Translations under genes and position numbers: made by a program
Shown: positions 1 to 6,138 of the stretch, in pieces
Layout of the letters: every line of letters starts with the position of its first letter
Position numbering within the stretch: the stretch's first letter is position 1
Notes under the pieces: model-generated
Databases searched by the model: none
What the model was told of the DNA's origin: nothing
The model's input: the letters and a program-made list of their open reading frames with translations, nothing else
Assembly: GCA_964404765.1 (NCBI GenBank)
Contig: CAYOLL010000039.1
Span: 36,982-43,983, forward strand
Source of the DNA: CAYOLL01 sp964404765 [NCBI: uncultured Gemmatimonadota bacterium]
Lineage (GTDB): Bacteria > 4572-55
Length of the DNA stretch: 7,002 nt
Direction: 5' to 3'

Positions 1-172
1 TTTGACCCAGATGGGGTCTGGCGCATTTTTGTGATGACGTGGGCTATAAACATTTGACCCAGATGGGGTCTGAAATACGATTTGCATTCCGGCTATAAAC
101 ATTTGACCGCGATGCGGTCTGGCGTATTTTTGTGATGTCGTGGGCTATAAACATTTGACCGCGAACGCGGTC
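1..172. repeat. Four tandem palindromic repeat units of about 50 bp
   Basis: TTTGACC begins units at 1, 53, 102 and 154 (steps 52, 49, 52). An identical 18-base box, GGCTATAAACATTTGACC, occurs at 42-59, 91-108 and 143-160. Each unit has a hairpin: GACCC/GGGTC at 4-18 and 56-70, GACCGC/GCGGTC at 105-119, and GACCGCG/CGCGGTC at 157-172. The fifth stem pair changes from C:G to G:C with both sides altered, so the fold is kept while its bases change. Units 1 and 3 also share nearly all of their linker, while unit 2 has a different linker. The array starts 9 bases after the helicase-nuclease stop codon and may continue beyond the window. No T-run follows the stems on the minus strand, so they are not canonical terminators. 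A REP-like or MITE-like intergenic element is the best description. Confidence 0.85.
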
Positions 173-180
173 TGGGGAAA

Positions 181-3100
181 TTATCGCTTTTTCGATATGA
201 TGTATTCCCGAATAATTCTTTTGCACTCGTACGGATCGCTAATCTCGATAAAATCCCATCGGCCAAACTCGCCGTGATTATTGATGGACGCCACCCAAAA
301 ATTGCGGGCGGTGGCGCATTTGATTTGCTTTTCCGGGCCGGGTTCGCCGCTCACTTCCAAAATTAAATTCAACAAATCGGGTTGGCCGTCGTTTATGCGC
401 ACAATAAAATCCGGCACATAATGATGCTCTTTGTTGTCCAGCGTGTAGGGAATCTGAAATCGCAGATGGTCATTTTTGATATAGTGCACAACTTCGTCCA
501 TCTCTTCCAAACTGGCGGCCAATTTGGCCTCCCAATCGCTATCAATAGCAATCAGATTGACATGGCATTTTTCGGCCTTTGTCTGATAAGTTCGGCGCAC
601 GGTTTCAAAATCCACATATTTGCTTGAACCGATGGGATCGTACGGCGCGATAACGGGCATCAGTACTTTTTCTTCAGGCGTACCGACTACAATCGCGCCA
701 TAAATCTTATCCGCCGCCCGATGAGCCAGGGCAACCAGCAACAGCATTTGCACAAAAGTATCATCTTTCATCACCACTGCGGCTTTAAGCCATTGCCGGG
801 TGATGTCCAGTATTTGCGGAAAAAGCCATTGCTTAATTTCGCCCTCTTTATTTTGAAAATATTTTTCCAGAACCAATTTGGCGATTAAAAATTCCACTTC
901 TTTGGGGCGATGTTTTTTCAAATCATCCAGATTTTGGTAACTTTTTTCGCCCACAATCGGCGCGTTTTCGATGTTGACCGGAATATCTTTGGTGGACAAC
1001 TCGACAACGGCATCCGCGGTAAAATGGGCGCGTAATTTTTCGTGAGCGATTTCATACCGATAACCGATGACCCGTGGAAAGGTGATTTCGCAGCCAATTC
1101 TTTCCTCCAGGGCTTTTATGTGATAAGTGTCACGTTTTTTGCGCTTTTTACGGATGCCGGAGCAAGGGAAAAATTTAAACGGAACGCCATAAATATCGGC
1201 ATAATCCGGCTCAAAGCATTCAATCTCTATTGTTTGCTCATTTACTTCAAATTGTCGCGTAATCGGTTGATAACTAATCCGGCGCAAACCGCGTCCCACG
1301 ACTTGTTCGGATAACAATTGTGTGCCAAAAGGACGAACTCCCAAAATATGGGTCACCGTATTGGCGTCCCAACCTTCGGTCAGCATGGATACGGAGACGA
1401 CGCACCGTATCTGTCCGCCTAATTTGCCCGGCTTGCCGACGGTGTTAACGACTTCGCGCAGCAGGTCTTCGTCGCTGATTTTGCTCACGTCCCGGTCGGG
1501 ATAGCGCTTGCGGTATTCGGCCTTGAACTCGTCAATTTCCACGCGGGCAATGTCTTTAAACTCTTTGCTCATGGTTTCGCCGGATTCGAGCTGCTCGCTG
1601 TCCACCAGAATCGTATTGGGCCGCTGCCGCCAGACATTGTGATCCACATTGCTGAACAGCGGAAAATCGCCGGGGGCCAAAATGGGCGAGCCGTCCGGGT
1701 TCTGTTTGCCCGTATCATATCCGGCTAAATGATCAAACACCATCTTGGAGATGTTGGTATTAACACACACCACAATAAAGACCGGCGGCGTCTGCTGATC
1801 GGAATTGTGGTCGTTTTCCCATTCTTTGTATTCGGCTTCGTAATGACCATACAAGCTGTGCAAAGCGGCGTCCAATTCTTTGGGAATAATCGGTTTAATC
1901 TGGTCGGCGCTTTCATCCTTTGTGCCGCGCCCTTTTTTGGGCAATTGATCTTTGATTTTCAGCCAGATATTGCGGTAGGTGGGCTCATCGCCTTTCATGC
2001 TGCTGTCTTTCACCGGCACACGCGGCACCTTGACAATGCCCGATTCAATGGCGTCAATCAGCGAAAAATCGGACACCACCCACGGAAAAAGAATGCCCTC
2101 GGTAATGTATTTGCCGTTGGGCAATTGTTTGGAATAACCGGACCCTTTCAGAAAAAAGGGTGTGGCCGACAGATCATAAACGGTTTTGATGCCGATTTTA
2201 TTTTGAATGGCCTCCAGGCCGGAAATCCAGACGCGGGCTTCTTCTTCGCGCTTTTTGGCGTCATTTTTATCATCGCCGGTCAGTTTTTCTTGTATGATTT
2301 CCGGTTTACGACGATAACAATGATGGGCTTCATCATTGAAAACAATAATCTGACGTTTGTTTTTGAAAGTTTTCAAAACCCGATTGACCATTTCAGCAGG
2401 CGTTTCGGTAAAGCGGGCGGCATCTCCGCCGCTGGCGATTTGTTTGGTCATGGTGGACGCTTTAATGTCCTTTTCGCGCAGTAAAAAGGCGTGATAATTG
2501 GTGATGATAACATTGGCTTGATTCAATTCTTCTTGCAAATTGCCCGGCGGAACAATATCGAGTTTGTGAAAATAGTTTTCTGGATCATTGGGATGTAGTA
2601 CGCGCAGCCGATCGCGGATGGTAATGCCCGGTGTGACAATCAAAAAGTCATTGGTGAATATACTTCTGCTGAGGTCGGTTTGCTTACCGACTTTGTTGAG
2701 TGTTTGCCAGGCGATCAACATGGCCATCACCACGGTCTTGCCGCTGCCGGTGGCCATCTTGAACGCAATGCGGAACAGGCCCGGATTAGCATCCTGATTA
2801 AATTCGGCCAAACTTTGGCGGACGAAATGATCGCCGACTTTATCGGCCACCTCGGCGATGTAAATGGCTGTTTCCAGCGCTTCAATCTGGCAGAAGAACA
2901 GCTTTCTCTCGCGCTTCGGATGAGTCCAATGTTCCAACAGCTTGCGCGTGATGGACGTAATGCCTTGATAACCGCCTTTGCGCCATTGGGCTACCTTGAT
3001 GCGAATTTGGTTGATGAGTTTATTTTCTTCGATCTTGGCTTGTACCCAATCCGGATCAATATCCATTTGCGCGCCTCTTTTGACAGGCGGCGGCACAGGA

Positions 3101-3231
3101 ATGAAATACTCGCTCAGTCGGCGTCCGACGATAATTGTATCGGTAATGCCATTTTCATCGAATTTAAAATGACGCTGCGGTTCGACAAACGGGGAATTGA
3201 TGATGGGGTTTTCAATCACGATTTGAGACAT
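181..3231 (-). CDS. BPTD_3080-type restriction endonuclease: superfamily 2 helicase with C-terminal nuclease domain
   Basis: This 1016-residue protein is predicted to use ATP to move on or remodel DNA and to cut it, like the R subunit of type III restriction enzymes. Helicase motifs run in order: Walker A MATGSGKT (159-166), DEAH (300-303), SAT (355-357), SMLTEGWDANTV (615-626) and QVVGRGLRR (643-651). The C-terminal part has the PD-(D/E)xK pattern VPDFIVR (D941) and LILEVSGE (E959). The usual lysine two residues after the glutamate is a serine (S961), which I believe is close to the norm in this subfamily, often written LEVTG. The N-terminus (ENPIINSPFVEP) and the end (NNHGEFGRWDFIEISDP) match my memory of the family, so the gene appears complete. 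The ATG follows AGAAGGG with an 8-base gap. No methyltransferase partner is in the window. The family is confident; the DNA target and activity are inferred. Confidence 0.93.
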   Translation of the reverse strand: MSQIVIENPIINSPFVEPQRHFKFDENGITDTIIVGRRLSEYFIPVPPPVKRGAQMDIDPDWVQAKIEENKLINQIRIKVAQWRKGGYQGITSITRKLLEHWTHPKRERKLFFCQIEALETAIYIAEVADKVGDHFVRQSLAEFNQDANPGLFRIAFKMATGSGKTVVMAMLIAWQTLNKVGKQTDLSRSIFTNDFLIVTPGITIRDRLRVLHPNDPENYFHKLDIVPPGNLQEELNQANVIITNYHAFLLREKDIKASTMTKQIASGGDAARFTETPAEMVNRVLKTFKNKRQIIVFNDEAHHCYRRKPEIIQEKLTGDDKNDAKKREEEARVWISGLEAIQNKIGIKTVYDLSATPFFLKGSGYSKQLPNGKYITEGILFPWVVSDFSLIDAIESGIVKVPRVPVKDSSMKGDEPTYRNIWLKIKDQLPKKGRGTKDESADQIKPIIPKELDAALHSLYGHYEAEYKEWENDHNSDQQTPPVFIVVCVNTNISKMVFDHLAGYDTGKQNPDGSPILAPGDFPLFSNVDHNVWRQRPNTILVDSEQLESGETMSKEFKDIARVEIDEFKAEYRKRYPDRDVSKISDEDLLREVVNTVGKPGKLGGQIRCVVSVSMLTEGWDANTVTHILGVRPFGTQLLSEQVVGRGLRRISYQPITRQFEVNEQTIEIECFEPDYADIYGVPFKFFPCSGIRKKRKKRDTYHIKALEERIGCEITFPRVIGYRYEIAHEKLRAHFTADAVVELSTKDIPVNIENAPIVGEKSYQNLDDLKKHRPKEVEFLIAKLVLEKYFQNKEGEIKQWLFPQILDITRQWLKAAVVMKDDTFVQMLLLVALAHRAADKIYGAIVVGTPEEKVLMPVIAPYDPIGSSKYVDFETVRRTYQTKAEKCHVNLIAIDSDWEAKLAASLEEMDEVVHYIKNDHLRFQIPYTLDNKEHHYVPDFIVRINDGQPDLLNLILEVSGEPGPEKQIKCATARNFWVASINNHGEFGRWDFIEISDPYECKRIIREYIISKKR

Positions 3232-3264
3232 AAAACTGACCCTTCTATTTTGATGGATTTTCCG

Positions 3265-3292
3265 ATAATAATCTGAATATCAGACCTGACAA
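3265..3292 (-). promoter_or_regulatory. Sigma70-like promoter of the helicase-nuclease gene
   Basis: On the minus strand TTGTCA (3287-3292) is followed after 16 bases by TATTAT (3265-3270). Each box matches the sigma70 consensus at five of six positions. Transcription would start near 3258, leaving a leader of about 26 bases that contains the ribosome binding site AGAAGGG (about 3240-3246) before the ATG at 3231. This suggests the nuclease gene can be transcribed apart from the genes upstream. The call rests on sequence match and position only. Confidence 0.6.
3272..3284. promoter_or_regulatory. Perfect 13-bp palindrome in promoter spacer, candidate operator
   Basis: TCTGA-ATA-TCAGA lies wholly between the -10 and -35 boxes of the predicted nuclease promoter, where a bound dimeric repressor would block RNA polymerase. 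A second, weaker inverted repeat, GACC-AGTAA-GGTC, lies just upstream of the -35 box at 3299-3311. The HigA-like protein encoded next door belongs to a family that binds palindromes of this sort, so it is one possible ligand. That link is inference. Confidence 0.45.
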
Positions 3293-3313
3293 TATCATGA
3301 CCAGTAAGGTCTT

Positions 3314-3466
3314 TCATCGACTTTCGATCCGCAAAAAATTAAACTGTTTTGCCGCACATTTCAAGCACGTCATCGCGCTAATTCTCGACTCAAGGCCGAC
3401 CGTAATTTGATAAACATATACGCCGCTGGGCAGAGCTAATTTCCCGGCGATTACATTACGGCATTG
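3314..3466 (-). pseudogene. Relic of a secreted-protein C-terminus (type IX sorting / FlgD Ig-like domain resemblance)
   Basis: Between stop codons at 3467-3469 and 3314-3316 lies an open stretch of 50 codons with no convincing start codon at its head. Residues encoded by 3359-3457 include GKLALPSGVYVYQITVG followed by ESRISAMTCLK. This resembles the pattern LPSGVYxYxLxxG...KMxLLK that ends many type IX secretion substrates and FlgD-like Ig domains in FCB-group bacteria. The lysine before M in the usual pattern is absent here, and about 14 further codons follow before the stop, so the reading frame is probably decayed. No upstream part of the domain is visible, since the HigA-like gene begins right there. 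It is best read as the leftover end of a gene lost through rearrangement. Chance resemblance is possible because the segment is only about 30 residues long. Confidence 0.5.
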
Positions 3467-3485
3467 TTATGCCAAGGGCAACTTC

Positions 3486-3764
3486 TTAAACCGTCTGCAA
3501 AGCCCTGTCCGCTTCTTGCGGATACGGGCGAATCGTGATCAAAACCGCTTGTTCGGCTTGTCGGGCGTTATAGAGGTCGCAGCGAAGTTGCAAGTTCAGC
3601 CAAAAATCCGGCGATGTTCCCCAAAACTGCGCCAGACGCAGCGCCAAACCCGGGCTCACCCGCCCGTGTCCATGAAGCATATCGCGCAACCGGCGCGGGG
3701 AAATATGGATCGTTTCCGCCAATACTTTCGCGCAGTTTTGGCAACTACCCAATTCATTACCCAA
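3486..3764 (-). CDS. HigA-family antitoxin-like DNA-binding protein, N-terminally short
   Basis: The 92-residue product carries the helix-turn-helix core of HigA-type antitoxins: ISPRRLRDMLHG (21-32), then VSPGLALRLAQFWGTSPDFWLNLQ (37-60, in which FWLNLQ is the family hallmark) and DLYNAR (63-68). HigA proteins bind a RelE-like toxin and repress their own promoter. Here the usual first segment, around HPGEILREEFL, is missing: the frame opens at a TTG (3762-3764) directly preceded by an in-frame TAA, and no ATG lies before the core. I see no ribosome binding site and no HigB toxin gene beside it. It follows the Fic gene by 16 bases. It could be a truncated, decaying antitoxin, or a short regulator used by the Fic or nuclease gene. 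Family assignment is firm; whether it is functional is not. Confidence 0.75.
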   Translation of the reverse strand: MGNELGSCQNCAKVLAETIHISPRRLRDMLHGHGRVSPGLALRLAQFWGTSPDFWLNLQLRCDLYNARQAEQAVLITIRPYPQEADRALQTV

Positions 3765-3780
3765 TTAACTGTGTAACGTG

Positions 3781-4854
3781 TCAATTAGACGTGGGACCCG
3801 ATTTTCGCCAACGGGCGTCACGACCGCGCCCTAAGCATTCAACGCGCTTATTTTGGCGTTCCTGCTTCAACACCCGGCGAATTAAATCCGGGCTGACGCC
3901 GGGGCACTGCGCCTGTAATTCGCCGACGGAAAATGACCCGATCATGGCTTGAATCGCCTGCAAAATCAGGGCTGTCTTGGCCCCGCGTTGATCGGGCATC
4001 CGACCCAAACGCATTTCAAATTCCCGATAGGCCTCTTTCAAGATGAACAGCAAAAAGTTGATATAAGGCCAGGGATTGTGCTGCGCCGTATGCCAGCCCT
4101 GCGAGCTTTGCTCCAGTGTCTCGTAATAGCGCTCCTTATTTTGCTCGATCAGGCGTTCCAAACTGACGTAACGCCCCACCTGGTAGCCCAAATGATAGGC
4201 TTGCAATAGCAACAGCAGTCGGGAAACGCGGCCATTCCCGTCACGGAAGGGATGGATGCACAGAAAATCCAAATTGCAGGCGGCCAGCAGAATCGGCGGC
4301 GGCAAACATCGTTCCGCGAGCGCAATGGGCCATTGCTGAATCTGCCCTTGCATCATTTCCGGCGTTTTGGCGGCGGAAACCGTGGTAAAACGCACCCGCA
4401 CCCTTCCATCCGGATATTTTTCGATGATGTCGCTGTCCCTGGTTTTGTATAATCCGGCGTCGCCGATTTCACCGCGAGACAGGGCATGAAGGCGTTTGAT
4501 GGTCCCTTCGCCAAATTCCAACTGCGCGTGCTGATCATGAATCAGTTTCAACGCCTGACGATAACCCCGCACTTCCTCTTCATCCCGGTCGCGCAGGTGT
4601 GATTTTCCGAGGATGACTGCGTCAATTCGGGCGGGTTCAATCGTGACGCCTTCGATACGGTTTGACGAAATAGCGCTTTCGATGAGGGCATGTTCCCGCA
4701 GCGTTTTCAATTGATGCGGCGACCGGCGATAAACCAACTCCTGTTTACCGCGCGCCTCGCCCAAATCCGACAAATACCAGGCCGTGGTGGGCGGAACGTA
4801 TGGCGGCGTTTGGCAAAACATGTGCAATGTATTCATGGCAGGGATTTTCATCAT
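3781..4854 (-). CDS. Fic-domain protein (predicted AMPylase with built-in inhibitory helix and C-terminal winged helix)
   Basis: Fic enzymes transfer a nucleotide monophosphate, usually AMP, to a hydroxyl on a target protein. Numbering from the ATG at 4854 (357 residues), the catalytic motif HPFRDGNGRVSR is complete at 201-212, with catalytic H201. A flap-like segment, RFTTVSAAKTPEMM, lies at 155-168. SNRIEG (64-69) fits the inhibitory motif [S/T]xxx[E/D][G/N], with E68 expected to block ATP binding; its position before the Fic core indicates a class II, self-inhibited enzyme. The end, about 295-350, looks like a winged-helix DNA-binding domain (GELQAQCPGVSPDLIRRVL). The frame stays open up to a TTG at 4929 inside the upstream gene. 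I prefer the ATG pair at 4849-4854, 37 bases after that gene, though no clear ribosome binding site precedes it. Target protein unknown. Confidence 0.9.
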   Translation of the reverse strand: MMKIPAMNTLHMFCQTPPYVPPTTAWYLSDLGEARGKQELVYRRSPHQLKTLREHALIESAISSNRIEGVTIEPARIDAVILGKSHLRDRDEEEVRGYRQALKLIHDQHAQLEFGEGTIKRLHALSRGEIGDAGLYKTRDSDIIEKYPDGRVRVRFTTVSAAKTPEMMQGQIQQWPIALAERCLPPPILLAACNLDFLCIHPFRDGNGRVSRLLLLLQAYHLGYQVGRYVSLERLIEQNKERYYETLEQSSQGWHTAQHNPWPYINFLLFILKEAYREFEMRLGRMPDQRGAKTALILQAIQAMIGSFSVGELQAQCPGVSPDLIRRVLKQERQNKRVECLGRGRDARWRKSGPTSN

Positions 4855-4891
4855 TTTGGATTCATAAACAATATTGCGACCAAATCCGATG

Positions 4892-5977
4892 TTACTTTTC
4901 CGACCGTTTCCGGGCTTGTTCCAGGGCAATTTCCTTCATAGCCTTGAACGAATCCACGTTGGAGACACCTTCGATGGCTTTGACGGCCAAGTCGCGGGCC
5001 TGTTGCTGCGCCGCCTCTAACTGGGCGCGCAATCCGGCAAGCTGCTGGCCCTGCTGGGTGATGATATCCTCTAAGGATTTGACCTGCAATTCCTGCAATC
5101 GGCGTTCGCCCTCAGTTTCTTTGGCCCGCAGGTCCACTTCGATTTGGATTTTGCGCTGTGCGCGTTTGGTCGTCTCTTCGCGGGCCTTTTTGACTGATGC
5201 TTCCAATTCTTTGGACAGATTTTCCACCCGGCTGCGACTTTGGGCGTACTCTTGCTCCTGCACCGATATTTTCTCCTCGCGGACGGCCCATTCCGCCCGT
5301 TTGACTTCTTCCACCCGCTCCAATTCCTTCTTCAGTTGCTTTTGCTGTTGGGCATATTGATCGGCGTCCAGCTTGCGGCTCATGTCCAATTGGTATTTGT
5401 ATTCGGCGGCTTCGCGTTTTTGACCGCTTTTGGCGGCCTCGTTGCGTTCCTTGATCCGAGTATCCGCATCGGCCTGTTCTTTCTGCCAGGCTTTCTTTTT
5501 ATCGGCCATTTCGGTGGCAAAGGCGGCGCGTTTCTGGGCCGCATCCGCTTCAAATTGGCGCGTCTTGTCGTCATAAGCGCAAATCAAATCGGCCAGGGTT
5601 TCGGCGGTTATTTGCAGCTTGTGCAAGGCGGCCAATTGCTGGGTGGTATCGGTGTTCTGCCGGCGCAAGTCCTGCAACCGGGTCGCTTCGGCCACCAGTC
5701 CGGTGGACAGCTTGCTGCTGGCCGTGCCAAATCCGTTGCGAAGCGTGGTCAGACTGCCGATAATCTGCTCAATCGTAGCCGCCGAAATGCCCTCACCTTT
5801 TGCGGCAGCCGGCGCCGCGGACGACGCAGGAACGCGGGCGGCCCGATTCGCCGCATCATCTCGCTCTTCCTTGACGCGATCGAGTTCCGTCGCCAACTTT
5901 TTGTAGTCTTTCTCCAATTGCTCATAGGCCTCCACCACCTGGGCCTTGGTGCTGCTGGAAGTCAGTTTACTCGACAT
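4892..5977 (-). CDS. Coiled-coil protein 1, uncharacterised
   Basis: The 361-residue protein is almost entirely charged helix rich in A, E, K, Q and R, with no signal peptide or membrane segment, so it is probably cytoplasmic. Order: a short helical head (1-45, with TKAQVVEAYEQLEKDY), a low-complexity Ala/Pro/Ser linker (49-63), a helix at 64-106 (TIEQII, LSTGLVAEATRLQDLRR), then long coiled coils from about 107 to 335. A marked segment is EYKYQLDMSRKLDAD (192-206), followed by WAVREEK (230-236) and KELEASVKKAREE (256-268). It aligns without gaps to the neighbouring coiled-coil protein 2. A GGAGT ribosome binding site sits 7 bases before the ATG. I recall similar long coiled-coil hypotheticals in cyanobacteria and other phyla with a FPxEL...KAREE segment; this copy has NLSKEL instead. 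Its function is unknown; self-assembly or a scaffold role is inferred. Confidence 0.88.
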   Translation of the reverse strand: MSSKLTSSSTKAQVVEAYEQLEKDYKKLATELDRVKEERDDAANRAARVPASSAAPAAAKGEGISAATIEQIIGSLTTLRNGFGTASSKLSTGLVAEATRLQDLRRQNTDTTQQLAALHKLQITAETLADLICAYDDKTRQFEADAAQKRAAFATEMADKKKAWQKEQADADTRIKERNEAAKSGQKREAAEYKYQLDMSRKLDADQYAQQQKQLKKELERVEEVKRAEWAVREEKISVQEQEYAQSRSRVENLSKELEASVKKAREETTKRAQRKIQIEVDLRAKETEGERRLQELQVKSLEDIITQQGQQLAGLRAQLEAAQQQARDLAVKAIEGVSNVDSFKAMKEIALEQARKRSEK

Positions 5978-5984
5978 AATTTTT

Positions 5985-5989
5985 ACTCC
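5985..5989 (-). promoter_or_regulatory. Ribosome binding site of coiled-coil protein 1
   Basis: GGAGT on the minus strand, 7 bases before the ATG at 5977. It supports that start and shows the organism uses Shine-Dalgarno initiation. The same GGAGT core is the repeated word in the array at 6047-6138, some 60 to 150 bases upstream. Confidence 0.7.
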
Positions 5990-6028
5990 AATCTAAAAGT
6001 GATTCGTTATTTGTGTGTAGGTCAAGCG

Positions 6029-6085
6029 GGCAAATTAAAATTTGCTACTCCAGGTTTGCAGGCAAATTAAAATTTGCTACTCCAG
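6029..6085. repeat. Two perfect 25-bp direct repeats, each containing a palindrome
   Basis: The copies lie at 6029-6053 and 6061-6085, separated by 7 bases. Each contains the inverted repeat GCAAATT-AA-AATTTGC (6030-6045 and 6062-6077), followed by CTACTCCAG. On the minus strand each unit reads GGAGT and then the palindrome. The position is between the two coiled-coil genes, upstream of coiled-coil protein 1. They may act as operator sites or as transcript hairpins, or simply be copies of a dispersed intergenic element. Confidence 0.85.
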
Positions 6086-6092
6086 TTTAGAA

Positions 6093-6109
6093 TCAAAGCG
6101 ATGCTTTGA
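6093..6109. repeat. Palindrome TCAAAGC-GAT-GCTTTGA
   Basis: Seven-base perfect arms with a 3-base loop. On the minus strand it also directly follows GGAGT, the same arrangement as the two units at 6029-6085 but with unrelated arm bases. This makes it a third member of one repeat design with a fixed leader word and a variable stem. Confidence 0.75.
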
Positions 6110-6138
6110 ACTCCAAAACTCCAAGACTCCACTACTCC
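6110..6138. repeat. 8-bp periodic ACTCC array overlapping the end of coiled-coil gene 2
   Basis: ACTCC occurs at 6110, 6118, 6126 and 6134, exactly 8 bases apart (minus-strand pattern GGAGTNNT). The TAG stop of coiled-coil protein 2 (6132-6134) falls inside the array, so the repeat reaches into the gene's last codons. Confidence 0.8.

Noticed and set aside
1-172. CRISPR array
   Set aside because: Only four units, with hairpin bases that vary, and the intervening DNA of units 1 and 3 is nearly identical, so there are no unique spacers and no cas genes.
44-226. 60-codon minus-strand frame over the tandem repeats
   Set aside because: It is composed of repeat units and overlaps the end of the nuclease gene; no sign of selection as protein.
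1729-2484. 251-codon plus-strand frame inside the helicase-nuclease gene
   Set aside because: It is antisense to conserved helicase motifs and its translation resembles no family.
2680-3276. 198-codon plus-strand frame over the start of the helicase-nuclease gene
   Set aside because: It is antisense to the N-terminus and Walker A region of a confident gene, and its end runs through the predicted promoter.
3460-3473. Hairpin GGCAT-TGTT-ATGCC as a terminator after the HigA-like gene
   Set aside because: The stem is five pairs and no T-run follows on the minus strand.
4855-4929. Extended Fic N-terminus from the TTG at 4927-4929
   Set aside because: The extra 25 residues overlap the coding end of coiled-coil protein 1, start at TTG with badly spaced AAGGAA, and do not resemble the Fic N-terminal region.
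5240-6070. Long plus-strand open frame opposite coiled-coil protein 1
   Set aside because: It is antisense to a well-supported gene; the GC-rich, stop-poor codons of A/E/K/Q-rich helices leave the other strand open. The product is a Leu/Phe/Gly-rich string with no recognisable domain.
6029-6085. CRISPR-like repeat pair
   Set aside because: Two copies separated by just 7 bases cannot hold a spacer.
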